Shown here in pieces: positions 32,225 through 43,900 of a stretch of 64,000 bases of DNA. Origin of the DNA: Apiospora phragmitis (lineage: Eukaryota; Ascomycota; Sordariomycetes; Amphisphaeriales; Apiosporaceae); assembly GCA_038363925.1 (NCBI GenBank), contig JAQQWL010000001.1:930001-994000 (forward strand), written 5' to 3'. Numbering within the stretch: position 1 is the stretch's first letter; the number at the start of each line of letters is the position of its first letter. The translations under genes were made by a program, and so were the position numbers. The notes under the pieces were generated by a model. The model was not told where the DNA came from and searched no databases. It saw only the letters and a program-made list of their open reading frames with translations.

Positions 32225-35121
32225 ATGAGTGACCCCGTCGACGGTAAACTGGGGTTCTTGGCAGAAGTAATCGATCTCGTCGATTCTGATTCGGAGGATG
32301 GCCCTGGGGACTTCAGCCAAGTTTCGATACTGCAGAAGCAAACATGCCTATCCCACGTTCTAAGTGTCTTTGAAGACATCTGCCCGACTCATCTGGCAGG
32401 ACTTGCCGAAATGCACAACCACAATGCTGAGCTCATTGTCGCCTTGATCGTTGACCAACAAGAGAATGGCACCCCTTACCCAAAACGTGAAAACACTAAG
32501 AAACGGAAGCGCGGGGAAACCACTTCACCCACGGTCGAGGAAAGTGCAGCGATTAGAGCAAGATTGCACGACCCAGAGTACAACCGAGTCATGACTACAT
32601 CTCGGTATAAGGACATGGCCGTGGCACTGATCTCACAGGACTATCCTAAGGTACCCAAAAATACGATCAAAAACCTCCTTGCTAAGCATGGATCATCTGT
32701 CTTCCATACTTACACGACCATGGATGAAGCAGCGCGAAATTGGGACGCTGCAGCACCGCTCTGGACTGAAAAAAAGACGGCGACCAAGTTAGAGGTCAAA
32801 TATAGCCGACAAACCATAAATGATCAACTGGTCCGCGAAGACATTCCAGCGGACGAGTTAGCGGCGCTGAAAGAATTTGTGGCCGCAAGGCGCGTCCGGG
32901 AAGAGCACGAAGCAAAGGCGGCTGCAGAAGCTGAGGAGGACGCCAACAGGGACAGAGCCATTACGAGCGGACAGGTGGCCGAATGCGGCTGTTGTCTCGA
33001 CGACGTCCCCCTTAACCGCATGGTGCAGTGCGACGCAGAGGAGGCTCATTCGTTCTGTAGGCCCTGCATGAGAAAACAAGCAGAGAGCCAGATAGGCTAC
33101 CAAAAATACCAGCTCACTTGCATGTCCATGGAAGGATGTCAGGCTGGCTTCTCGGCATCACAAAGGCGAACGTTTCTTGACGAGAAGTTGCAAATTGCTC
33201 TGGACCGTATCGAACAGCAAGCGATGCTTGAGATGGCAGGGATAGAAAGCCTTGAGACCTGTCCATTCTGCCCCTTCGCGATGGAGTATCCACCAGTTGA
33301 AGAAAACAAGGAATTCCGGTGCGCGAATGCGGACTGTGAGGTTGTCAGTTGCCGATTGTGCCGCAAGGTGACACACATACCTAAAAACTGCGCTGAAGCT
33401 GCAGCCGAAGAAGGACATGAAGCTCGCCACACTATTGAGGAGGCCATGAGCGAAGCCATGATACGACGATGCAATTCTTGTAAGAAACTCTCCCGGGCAC
33501 AGCTCCAAACCGAACAGCCGAACCTAATAATGGAATCTAGGCAAAAACCCCTTTATCAAACAGGATGGATGTAACAAGATAACATGCACACGATGTAGGA
33601 CAATACAGTGCTATGTCTGCCGCCAGACTGTGAAGGGCTACGACCATTTCAACGATGCTACTCGTGGTGGAAAAGAAGGCCAATGTCCGCTGTTCGACGC
33701 GACGGAAGAGCGCCATGAAGCCGAAGTCCAACGTGCCCAAGAGGAGATGAGGAAGAAAGTCGCGGATGAGAACCCAGAATTGGTAATTTCTAGTATTTCT
33801 TAACCCCATCTATCTGAATGATCCCTTACCTGGAATGGCCTATGTACGTACGGGCCCAGTGGCCCTGGGGTTCTATTAATCCCAAACTAGGAAGATTTCG
33901 TGGCTATTGCGCACGCTGCCTGCCCCCTCCAGTCCTCATTCATGTGTGCCTTTCGTACCGAAAGAGAAAGTATCAAATACTAACCTGCTATGCATAGGAC
34001 AACACTGCACTGGACATCAAGGTTTCAAACAAGGTGCAGGAAGACGACAAGAAACGCAAAGAGAGAGACCCCCGTTATCTTAATGAGATAAGAGGCGGTC
34101 GGCATTTCTCTCTGAACTTCCTGGGCGGCCATCCTCTTGTCCTTCCGCTAGTACCTGCACCACTCCGTCCCGGCCAAGCTAATGCCCTAGGACCTGATGT
34201 GCAGATGAGGCAGGCTGATGCCCCAAGACCGGAGGTACAAATAGAACAGGATAATGGCAACCACCAGCAACAGCGACTGGGGCATTTACATGCAGCACAA
34301 CGAGCGCATCAACGCATCGTGAAACAGTTTGACAACAGGAAGAAGGACCTGCTTGCAAGGATTGCAGATCAGGCACCGTTTGGCAGGGCAGCCATATCCC
34401 AAGGACCGCAACCCGCAGGCTATCAGGGCGTGATCGCACAACCTGCCCCACTCAACCTGCCCCCCAAATGGAGAAGTAGCGCTGGACGTTGATCCAAACG
34501 ACTGGATCGTGCGAGTACCTTTGGGAAGGGCACATCGCCAGCATCGGCCGAATGGCAATCACAACAATGAGGCTCTGGGGGCTTTTCTACAAGATCAGGG
34601 GAGATGGTCGTGAGCAAGTCCAAGCCCGTCCTCGATTATTATCTGCTGAAGCTCAACCGGGATTTCGGCGTTATACTGGACTAGCACAAAGGCTGTTTGG
34701 CAACGACCACCAAGTAGCGGCTGCTGCTGACGGACGTGCTCCGAACTATGCCAATCGCCGGCGAGGTGTTCTCCCAGGCAATGATGATGTTCTGCACGGT
34801 CGGGGCGCACGTCAAGAGGAGCCACACAACGCTTTCATTCTAGGTGGGACGGGCCCAGATGTATTGGGGCTGATGCCTCCTGCTTTCGCACAAAAACCTG
34901 AATTCCCTGGAATGCGCGAGTTCTTTGAACCTCCACTAATGGGCCCAGTAGCAGTGAATCGATTACATAGGGGCTGTCAGGCTCTGCTACGGAATCCCGA
35001 GCAACCAGAACAACGGCTAGGCCGACAATTCGGATCAGCCAACCCGGTTAGACGTCCGTTGGCACGACAAGTAAACGCTGGGCCGGCATCAGCCCGTGGC
35101 GTACAGAACAACAGGGCTTAG
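32225..35121 (+). CDS. RBR-type E3 ubiquitin ligase (TRIAD3/RNF216-like)
   Basis: RING-between-RING ubiquitin ligase. Start ATG 32225. After an acidic N-terminus (EVIDLVDSDSEDGPGD, SUMO-interaction-like) and a nuclear-localisation-like KKRKRGE come three modules. RING1 begins CGCCLDDVPLNRMVQC near residue 255. The IBR has CPFCPFAMEYPP..CANADCEVVSCRLCR near 345. RING2 reads RRCNSCKNPFIKQDGCNKIT then CTRCRTIQCYVC, in which the GC of GCNKITC is the expected catalytic Cys. Introns 33480-33540 (it splits the RING2 codon TGC) and 33783-33997 are well supported. The simple frame stops at 34492. Beyond it, Pro/Gln/Arg-rich coding-like sequence continues after two frame changes (EVALDVDPNDWIVRVPLGRA from about 34470, then EQVQARPRLLSAEAQPGF from about 34613) to 35121. 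The 34492-35121 tail is therefore tentative. About 660-870 residues. Confidence 0.82.
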
Positions 35122-36308
35122 AGAGCATTGAGTGCTGATGATGATGAGTTCTTCGATAGGCAATCGTCAGGGGATGATGAGGGGACGGAGAACCTAAGAA
35201 GGGAAGGTTGGTTGGTTCACTTGCCTTCACCTTGGACTCCTGTTCTCCTGGCACATTCTCTGTGCCTTTTTTTCAGCGACAACCTGAGTATTTGTTGCAT
35301 TATCCACTTGATGTGCAAGGCAATAGGACTTCTTTCTTCAGCAATGTGGCCATGGCGATGATACGGACGGAATTTGATACCCAGGATGCAGCGTTTGTTT
35401 GCACTTACATTTATTTCTGAGCGCAGCCACAAGCTTGGCGCTTCGGTAGCGCATACATATCCTCATGTCAAGTATGACGTTAAATGGACAATGAATTCCC
35501 GAACAAGCAACGATGTCAACCAGTCTGAGACCGCATGTATGTGTGTATCCCCGTAATGGTGAAAGTCCTGCTTTCACCAGATATGGGTATTGTATGGACG
35601 GGTCAGGGATAACTTAGGCTCATTGGCCCAACTCTTGAGGGTTGGTTCCGTTGGGTATAGTATATCCGGTTGCATAGACTGCCCTGCCGATCATTTTGCA
35701 ACCTACTTGTTAATTGGACTTCCCTCGATCATTGACATCAAGACTAGAATTGTGCATGTCCGTATCGGGAAGGGGCCGATGGCAACTGGGACGATCATCG
35801 AAGACCAAGGTCGAATTCGCGTATATCTCGCTGACCCCGCATATAGGCCTCTCCGCATGTTCCATAACCCCTCCAATAGCCGGCCTTCAGCTCCGCTTAT
35901 AGAAGTCTATTTTGCATATATTGAAGGAAATGTCGGAACAGGTGATGATCGAAAGGTATACTTTCCTTGTTTCCATGATCAGGTTGTCATATATTCCCCC
36001 CACATCACATGCTCGGTCCGTAGCGGTCCGTCCAGTCTCTTCCGCCGCAGCAGGAAGATACAGTAGTCTCTGCAGTCCCGGCTCGCCTCCTGCGGGTGAT
36101 TCTTGGCTCACGTATCTCCCCTCCATGGTGTTACATCCATTGGTAAGGCGATATCCCGGCCCCTGCAGTTCGGTGTAGCGAATTCCGCGAACAATCTTCC
36201 GCCTCGGCAGAAGAATGTAGGCTCCAATCGATTATAAAGTAGATAATGTAGGCTGTGCGTCTCCGATGCCCTTGTGTATCACCGCCTGTGCTTTACCTAC
36301 ATCGCAAT
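35122..36308. other. intergenic: RBR 3' end to beta-galactosidase promoter
   Basis: A 158-codon open frame at 35590-36066 starts without ATG and lacks homology, so I do not call it. No other structure recognised. Confidence 0.45.
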
Positions 36309-38947
36309 ATGGCCAGATCTTTCCACTTGGCGTGCAGCCGTGGTGCTGCCTACGGGCTTACCCTGCTCTCGTTATTATTACTGGCGGTTGTTGGCGCTGG
36401 GGCGGAGAGAACGCGCCTCAGTCTCAACCAGGGCTGGCGTTTCTCGCGATTTGAGTCGGCTCCCGACGGTCTGTCCTATGAAACACTGCGGCCGTGGATC
36501 CTGCCCTCGGCCAACGACTTCATAATCAATGGCGATCAGCACAAGAGCCCTGATGGAGCGACCCCGGGAGCAACGTCGAGTACACGCAGTCTTCTTTCGA
36601 CGACAGCGCCTGGGAAGCTGTGAACGTACCGCACGATTGGGCGATCAAGGGACCCTTTGGTGCTCCAGGCATCAGCGGCGGGATGGGTCGTCTGCCTTCC
36701 AATGGGATTGGTTGGTACCGGCGGACGGTGTCGTTGGAGGAAGCCGATGTGGGCAAGTCCATCTTCCTGGACATCGACGGCGCCATGTCACACTCGGCGG
36801 TCTGGCTGAACGGCGAGCTCGTCGGGGGGTGGCCATTCGGCTACGCCTCGTTCCGGCTGGACTTGACGCCCCATCTGAAGGTCGGCGACGACAATATACT
36901 GGCGGTCCGCTTGGAAAACAAGCTAGACTCGTCCCGTTGGTACCCCGGTGCGGGTCTCTACCGCAATGTCTGGCTCGTCAAAGTCGACCCCGTCCACGTG
37001 AGGCAGTTCGGCACTTACATTACAACGCCAGCCGTTTCGGCTGAAGCGGCGACCGTCCATCTTGCTGTCGAGATCCAGAACAAGGGAAATTCCAGCCAGA
37101 AGGTGGAAGTCGCAACCGATATTTTCGTCTTCGACGCAGCTAGCGGACAGCCGACGGGAGACGCCGTGGCCACTTTCCCGCAAGCCACGATCCAACTCGC
37201 AGCCGGTGCGAAGCAGTCGGTCAATGAGTCGACAGAGGTTCAAAATCCTGCGCTTTGGGGACCCCTACCAACACAGAAGCCTAACCAATATGTGGCCGTG
37301 ACGAGCGTATTAAAGGGAAACAGCACTGTGGTCGATACATACCAGACCCCCTTCGGAATCCGTACCGTAGCCTATAGCGCAGACCAAGGCGGTATCTTGG
37401 TCAACGGGGAGAAAGCCTACATCCAGGGCGTATGCAACCACCACGACCTCGGGGCGCTCGGGCTGCATTCAACAACCGCGCCGCGCGACGCCAGCTGGAG
37501 ATGCTGCAGGATATGGGTGTCAACGCGCTGCGGACGTCTCATAACCCGCCCGCACCTGAGCTCATGGAGATGGCCGACAGCATGGGCATTCTCGTCTTCG
37601 ACGAGCTGTTCGACGCCTGGACGGAGGCGAAAGTCGAAAACGACTACAGCACGCTCTTCGGCGACTGGCACGAGCCGGACCTGCGTTCCTTTGTGCGCCG
37701 CGACCGCAACCACGCCTCCGTCGTCGTCTGGAGCATCGGCAACGAGATCCCCGAGCAGACCAGCAGCGCGGGCGCGCGCATCGCGGCGGAGCTGGTGGCG
37801 CTGATGCACGAAGAGGACCCCACGCGGCCCGCGACGTCGGCCATGAACAACGCGGGTCCCAACACGGACTTTGCGCGGAGCCTCGACGTGGCCAGCCTGA
37901 ATTACCAGGGCGAGGGCCACGGCGACTCGTGGTCGAGCACCTTCCCGGCCTTCCACAGCGCCTTTCCGAACAAGATGATCTGGACCAGCGAGAGCTCGTC
38001 GGTGCTGAGCACGCGCGGCACCTACATCTACCCCGTGGCGGCCAACAGCAGCGCCGTCGTGGGCAAGAGCAATGCGGGGGCCAACTACACCTCGCTCGAG
38101 GTCAGCGCCTACGAGCTGTACGGGCCCTCCTGGGGCGCGTCGCCCGACAAGGTCTTCGCCATGCAGGACCGCTACCCCTACGTCGCCGGCGAGTTCGTCT
38201 GGACCGGGTTTGATTATATCGGCGAGCCGACGCCCTACGACGAGGAAGCCCTGGCGCGCAGCTCCTACTTCGGCATCATTGATCTGGCCGGCTTCCGCAA
38301 GGACCGGTTCTATCTATACCAAGCACGCTGGCGCCCCGACTTCGCCCAGGCGCACATCCTGCCGCACTGGAGCTGGGGTGTGGAGCGCGAGGGCCAGGTC
38401 ACGCCCGTCCACGTCTTCTCGTCGGGCGACGAGGCCGAGCTGTTCGTGAACGGCCAGTCGGCCGGCCGCGTCTCGCGAGACCCGAAGCAGGAGTACCGCT
38501 TCCGCTGGGACGACGTCGTCTACGCGCCGGGAGACCTCCGCGTCGTCGCGTACAAGGACGGCCAGCCGTGGGCCGAGGACACCAGGCGCACCGTGGGCGC
38601 CGCCGCGGGGCTGAACGTCACGGTGGACCGCGCGTCGATTGGGGGCCTCGGGCGAGGACCTCGCCTTCGTTTCGGTGGCCGTGGTGGATGCCAGGGGGGT
38701 TGTCGTGCCGGAGGCGGCGAACGAGATTACTTTTTCGGTCGGGGGTGGCGGTGGTGCTGGGGAGATTGTGGCTACGGACAATGGGCAGCCGACGGACCAG
38801 ACGCCGTTTCCTTCCAAGACGCGGAAGGCCTTCAGTGGACTGGCTTTGGCCATTGTGAAGGGGAAGGCTGGGCAGGCAGGGGAGGTCGTGGTTGAGGCTA
38901 AGGCAGATGGGCTGGAAGGGGGGAGTGTTACAATTCAGGTCGGTTAA
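36309..38947 (+). CDS. secreted GH2 beta-galactosidase
   Basis: Glycoside hydrolase family 2 enzyme hydrolysing terminal beta-galactosides (or related beta-glycosides), predicted to be secreted. ATG 36309 starts a signal peptide (MARSFHLACSRG then a Leu-rich core ending VVGAGA). Sugar-binding domain: VPHDWAIKGPF, GIGWYRRTVSL, RLENKLDSSRWYPGAGLYRNV. An immunoglobulin-like domain is followed by a TIM barrel with HNPPAPELMEMADSMGILVF, acid/base Glu in SIGNEI (codon 37744-37746) and nucleophile Glu in WTSESSS (codon 37990-37992). The C-terminal beta domains include HILPHWSWGVEREGQVTPVH. No introns. Length about 879 residues. Three one-base shifts: near 36560 (joins PDG to GSNVEYTQSSFDD), near 37452 (joins LGALG to AAFNNRAARRQL) and in the G run near 38643 (joins RASIG to ASGEDLAFVSVAVV). 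GC-rich coding region. Confidence 0.9.
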
Positions 38948-39355
38948 GGAGTTTCGGAAATTCGAGAACTCGCATATGTATCGCCATTCAATATTGAGAG
39001 GTTATAGGGAGCCCCGATAGTTCTAGACGTAAACCAACATATTGTGTCATCCTCTCAGTCCTCTGAGCCATTCATAGGATCTTTGACAGCAACGACACGC
39101 CATCCATCTCCTATTGACTAAAGATGCTTGTTCTAACTAAGGGATCCATTCGGAAGCCTCAATTGCTAGGGGTCCGAGTGCATTGGCTCATAAGGTGTAC
39201 CATACAATGGTAGCATCGCTGAGGATGGTAGACCCCTTTTTGTTTGGGTTCAAGTTCCGCAACCCTATGAGCAGGAGACAACACGCAGATCCATGGCACT
39301 AAGCCACGGTAATCTATACAGGCGACGCGGTTTTTCGAGACAGCAGCAGAGACAC
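38948..39355. other. convergent intergenic region, beta-galactosidase / Dcc1
   Basis: Short spacer between two 3' ends. Its right half contains the tRNA-like structured element at 39186-39273 described separately. Confidence 0.5.
39186..39273 (+). other. tRNA-like structured element (degenerate)
   Basis: GCTCATA (39186-39192) pairs perfectly over 7 bp with TATGAGC (39266-39272) and is followed by an unpaired A, like an acceptor stem with discriminator base. Directly inside the 3' strand is a hairpin GGGTT/AACCC (39246-39250 with 39261-39265), placed like a T arm and containing GGTTCAAGTTC, close to a polymerase III B box. After GGTGTA there is AATGGTAGCAT, similar to a D arm, inside a 6-bp hairpin TACCAT-ACA-ATGGTA (39198-39212). 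The T loop has 10 nt, not 7, no normal anticodon arm is evident, and an internal T5 run (39237-39241) would stop polymerase III. Best read as a decayed tRNA or tRNA-derived element; chance cannot be excluded. Confidence 0.3.
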
Positions 39356-39835
39356 TCATCGGGTTTTGGCAAACTTCTCATGCCATTTTCCTCGTGCAAG
39401 CGGCTTCGCGGTCTCTCCCGTAGTGTCGGGAACGAGCTCGACGCTGTCATGGATTGTGGAGATGGCCTTCAGTTCCGTTTGCCCGGGTTGAGCAGCTGGG
39501 GCAGAGGACTCCTCTGGTGACGACGATGCAGGGGCAGGAGCCAGGAGAATCAGGGCGTTGGATGTGTTCTTCTGGCGCAGACCCCAGGTTTGACCGCCGT
39601 GCTTAACCACAGCCGACACGGCCGAGGACTCGAGCTTCAAGCTTTGTTTGCATCGAGGTCAATTTGAAGGACTTCTTTCGTCATGGCGCGTGAACCTCGA
39701 GCTTCGGTAGACTTACACGGGTGGATCGTCGGATTCCAGCAGAGCCAGCAGCTCCGGTGGCAGTTCCAGGAGCTTGTAGCCTATGCCATCAGGAGCGTGG
39801 GCGAGCGGTATCCCTGAGTTATCCTGGCTGGACAT
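39356..39835 (-). CDS. DCC1: Dcc1-like subunit of Ctf18-RFC
   Basis: A 134-residue protein similar to the conserved start of Dcc1, a subunit of the alternative clamp loader Ctf18-Dcc1-Ctf8-RFC used in sister-chromatid cohesion. Start ATG 39835 (MSSQDNSGIPLAHAPDGIGY). Exon 1 (39835-39717) ends DDPP+GT. One intron (39716-39642; GTAAGT donor, CAAAG acceptor) leads into VLKLESSAVSAVVKHGGQTW and RQKNTSNALILL. The protein ends GKWHEKFAKTR*. The KLLELPPELLALLE and TSNALILL segments are the family hallmarks. It is much shorter than the roughly 300-400-residue yeast or human proteins and lacks the winged-helix part; short versions of this kind appear usual in filamentous fungi as far as I recall. Divergent from the RhoGEF gene. 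Confidence 0.7.
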
Positions 39836-40942
39836 GGTTCGCAATGGTTTCTTTTTTTGATATTTGATAGAATTCTCCAGCAACGGCCAGTCTTTCTGGG
39901 GGATTCGTCGTGGTGCAGGTTACATGGTCTGGATTTGATTCCCGCTGCTAAAAAGAGTATACCGAGGAGGATCCATAAGGTACGTGCCCATGTACCTCCA
40001 ACCTCTTAGATCATGTTAGGCGGCGATGTGACTTCAGCACCGAGAGAGAGAGCTTTTGACAAGCGGGGTGAAGCTGCCACTGGCAACCGGCTCAATGTGT
40101 CATACACATGTTTTTGTAGTTGCTTTTTTTTCTTCACCCCTGCTTCATCCAGCAAGGAAAACATGGCAATTTCTTAAAGCTTGAAATATTTTCTCGTTGA
40201 TGTATTGGATCCTGGGTCAATTGACATCAACACATCTCTCTCTCTCGCTTGGTTGTGTACCTCCCTGGATATCTTCACCGCTGGATACATACTAAGCTAC
40301 ATAATATCTACCTAATAAATCAACGGCTGCACAGACAGGCCTATTGCCTGCATTGCAATGGCGATTGTTCAGTATTATTGCCTCTTATTTACTCTTGAAG
40401 GAAGGGAACGCAGCCGACTGCAGGATTTCATGCAGTAGAGCGCTCCATAAAAAGCACGTATGTAAACAATTCGATCCATGCCACATGCAGCTCTGGCCAA
40501 AGTCCCAGTCCCCTCGATAGCAAGCAACACGAAAAGCGGGCTTCGTCCAACAGGCAAGCAGCCTGACTTGTGTTTATTTGAGGCTGGCACCAATAACTAC
40601 CTACCCAATCCAGGACGGTGTGCAACCCAGGCCCGTGCAAACCCAAGAGCTCATCTTTTTTTGGCAAATAACCTACAACAGACGCGACGTCAATCGCCGA
40701 ATCCCTGCAGCCCAAACTGTCTCTTGTCTGTCTTGTCGACTGTTTCACTGCATCCGCCAAAGTCGGGGTCGAGTTGGCGTTGTTGTTGTTGTTTTTTTGT
40801 TCTCGTCGCTCGTTGCCGTGTGTAAACACCGCCTTTCTTGGACCACACCAACACTCTCATCGCATCGACTAAAGTGCTGATCTCCAGCACCATCCGGAAG
40901 AGTCCATCCTGGCCAGCATGAACGAGGCCTGTTGAAGCGGCC
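39836..40942. other. divergent intergenic region Dcc1 / RhoGEF
   Basis: Contains both promoters and probably a long leader of the RhoGEF gene. A (CT)n run lies at about 40232-40244, and GTTGTTGTTGTT at about 40781-40793. No coding signal. Confidence 0.5.
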
Positions 40943-43900
40943 ATGGTTCGCGTCACCGAAGAGCTGGCGCTGTCGCCAGAACATGTCACTCTTTATCGTA
41001 CAACCGACCCTCTGCTAGGCCATCTCCCGATTCTGATCTTCCACGGCCCTTCCACGACGGCCAATTACACCTTCAACAGCTCGCGCGTCCAAGTCCATAT
41101 ATACACTCTAGCAGGTTTCCAGTCCTTCCCTCGAGTCACAATATCGCCCAATTCGCCTTTCTACAATGTCGTCAACCATCTCCCGCGCGAATTCCAGGTC
41201 GACGAGATCTATCGCGCGCTCGCCTTTGGCCTGTACAAGTATTTCCACGAGCTGCCCGAGGCCGTCAAAAGCCACATTAGACAACAGTTTCCTACCACCA
41301 AGGGTCGCCGCCCAGGTTCGTCGCCGACTCTGTTTGGAGAACAGCATGCCGCAGATATCGCCCAGACCATGGTCAAGTCCGACGTTTTCGCCAGAGGTCG
41401 CCCAAAAACTACATATGGCACTGCAGACGCAGCATATTAGCAATGTCGACATTGACTTGGTCCTGCCGCCAGGCTCCATCATCCCACTGCAGCCTGTCCA
41501 GGAACTGGAGGAGCTACCCGAAGATGAAGACGAATTCATGGACCCTACTTTGCGCCAGTACGGCATGTACACCCCTTTGATCAAGCTCTTCGGGGAGCCC
41601 ATGTTCTTACCCACTTCGAGGCTAAAACGCGCGCCTTCGAAACCGACGGCGCTCAACAGATCCAAGTCGTTTACGAAAGACCAGAAGGTCGAGCTGCGGA
41701 GGAAATTGGCCGAGCTGATGGACACTGAAGAGCGCTACGTGTTCAAGATGAACGAACTGGTCAAGCATATCGCGGATGAGTATCGGCAGAAGGCCAAGAC
41801 GAAGACCACAGGCAGCTTTAGTCCGACGATCGAAGATGTTGAGAAGCTGTTTCCCAGATCGTCTGACCGTATCCTCCAGGTCAACACCGCGTTCATGCAG
41901 GAGTTGCGCAAGGTCATGGATGACACCGAGGAGGAAGCTGTGAAAGACATAGAGTCTGGGACCACCACGAGAGTGGGTGTATCAGGCAGTATCTTGGGCA
42001 AGTCCAAAGATCCTAGCGGTGCTATGGCCATGGCCAAAGTTATGATGGAGTGGTTTCCTCAATTCACGGACTGCTATCAAGACTACATTCGTGCGAGTCA
42101 GCATTTCCCACAGCTCATCACGGCCTTTGTTGGCAATCAATCAAGCTTTTCCCAACGAGTGGCGGCCACAGGCGAGCAACACCTGCGCTCGATACTCATT
42201 GAGCCGGTTCAGCGACTTCCGCGATATAGTCTTGTTATCGATCAGATTGTCAACTGTCTGCCAATGACACACCCAGCTCTGCAGCCCATGCTGAAGGCCC
42301 GAGACATCATCGCAAGTATCTGCTCAATGGACGAGCCCCTAGCGGACAAACCCCAAATCACCACTCGGCTGCGGAACATGATAGAGAGCTGGCCAGGTGA
42401 TCTAGAGCCTAAAGGAAGACTGATACTTGCTGTTGATTTTTCGGAATTGCCAGCCCCTTATCAAGCTGATGCGCCCATTGACATTGATACCGGTGAACGA
42501 GCCGGGATATTCTTACTGTTTTCTGACTGTATCGTCATGGTCAAGAAGCTGTATGGAGGGAATATGCATTCGCGGGACCTGCTACGGGAAATCGACAAAC
42601 CTTCGGCACAGGGACTGCTCATGTCCATGACTAATGCTGCAGGTGGCCAAGCATCATACGAGTTGGCATTTGCAGGATGGCACGGTCTTGCGAATGTCCG
42701 TTTCACGGAGTCGGCTGATGGGCGGCTTGTCTGGATGACTTCTACCAAAGAGATGAATGGTGCTCATGCCGGAGAACATGTTACCAACCCCGCGATAACG
42801 TCGCGCTGTTTCCTTCTCCAAGAGGCATACGAAGGAAGGGCTACTAAATGGCTCGAGGACATCGTCAAAGCCCGGGTAGAAGGTCGTTTTGGTGAAGTGG
42901 AAAGGGAAAATCCAAGCTGGACCCTTAGATCTGTACGAATGCCCGACACCGGTCTCGGTATCTTTGCTGCTGTGTTCCAGGAAGGATTGGATCAACTGAT
43001 CGAGGGGCGCAAGGAACCAGCTCCTATCCGCATCGTAGTGGATCATGAGAAGGGAACAAAGCAGTCTCCCATTGGACATTATGGCGTGGAGATCGTTTCC
43101 GACGTGAAAACTGGTGATATGCAACGCAAGGTTGTGATCATAACAGTAGGACTAAGCGGCAAGAAGTCTACAGACGATGTTGCTCTTGAGGACTTTTTGC
43201 CTACTCTTGCCCGGAGAGGTAAGTAATTCCGCATTCCTTCAAGGTCTATACATGAAATGAAGACTAACAATCCCTAGTCATCCAACTGCTTAGCACACAA
43301 CACAATGTGTCCAATCCCGGACTTGCACCCGCACTTGTCAACTTCCACACCAAAATCCTGCGAGGCCTGAACCTCACTAATCGTGTCGAGAAGACTCGCT
43401 CTTTCCTGGCATCATCCCCTGTCAAGATGCTTACCAGTTTCTTGGGCGGTGGCAACAGTACAGAAAATCTCAACTCTCCTAAACATCAGCCACGAACCCC
43501 TGTGACGCCGCTCTACCCTCCGCCTCTTAGCAGATCCAACAGTTCAGCCAAAGACGCAGGTTCCTTATACGGGTCAGCTAGAAGCCGGGACAACATCAAA
43601 TTAGGTGCAGATGACGACAGGCCCGAGAACCCGCTCGTTCGACTTGAGCAGACCTTTACTGGTTACATGGCTAGTCTCCATAGCCGGAAGGGCAATTTCA
43701 TCGGCCGGTTGATACTGAACAGAGGTGCCGTTGATGAGCTTTCTGTCAATGACCTCTACAACAAGCTCATCGAAAGCCCATTTGATATCGATACGAGCTC
43801 AGACCTCACAACAGACGTAGTATTTGTGGCGTTTGAGAAGTTTGTGAAAATTGCCTGGCGCGAGCAGATGGGGCCGATCATGTCGATGAAGGCTCTCGAT

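Noticed and set aside
35590..36066. 158-codon frame in the gap before the beta-galactosidase gene
   Set aside because: No ATG at its start, no recognisable motif, ordinary non-coding composition.
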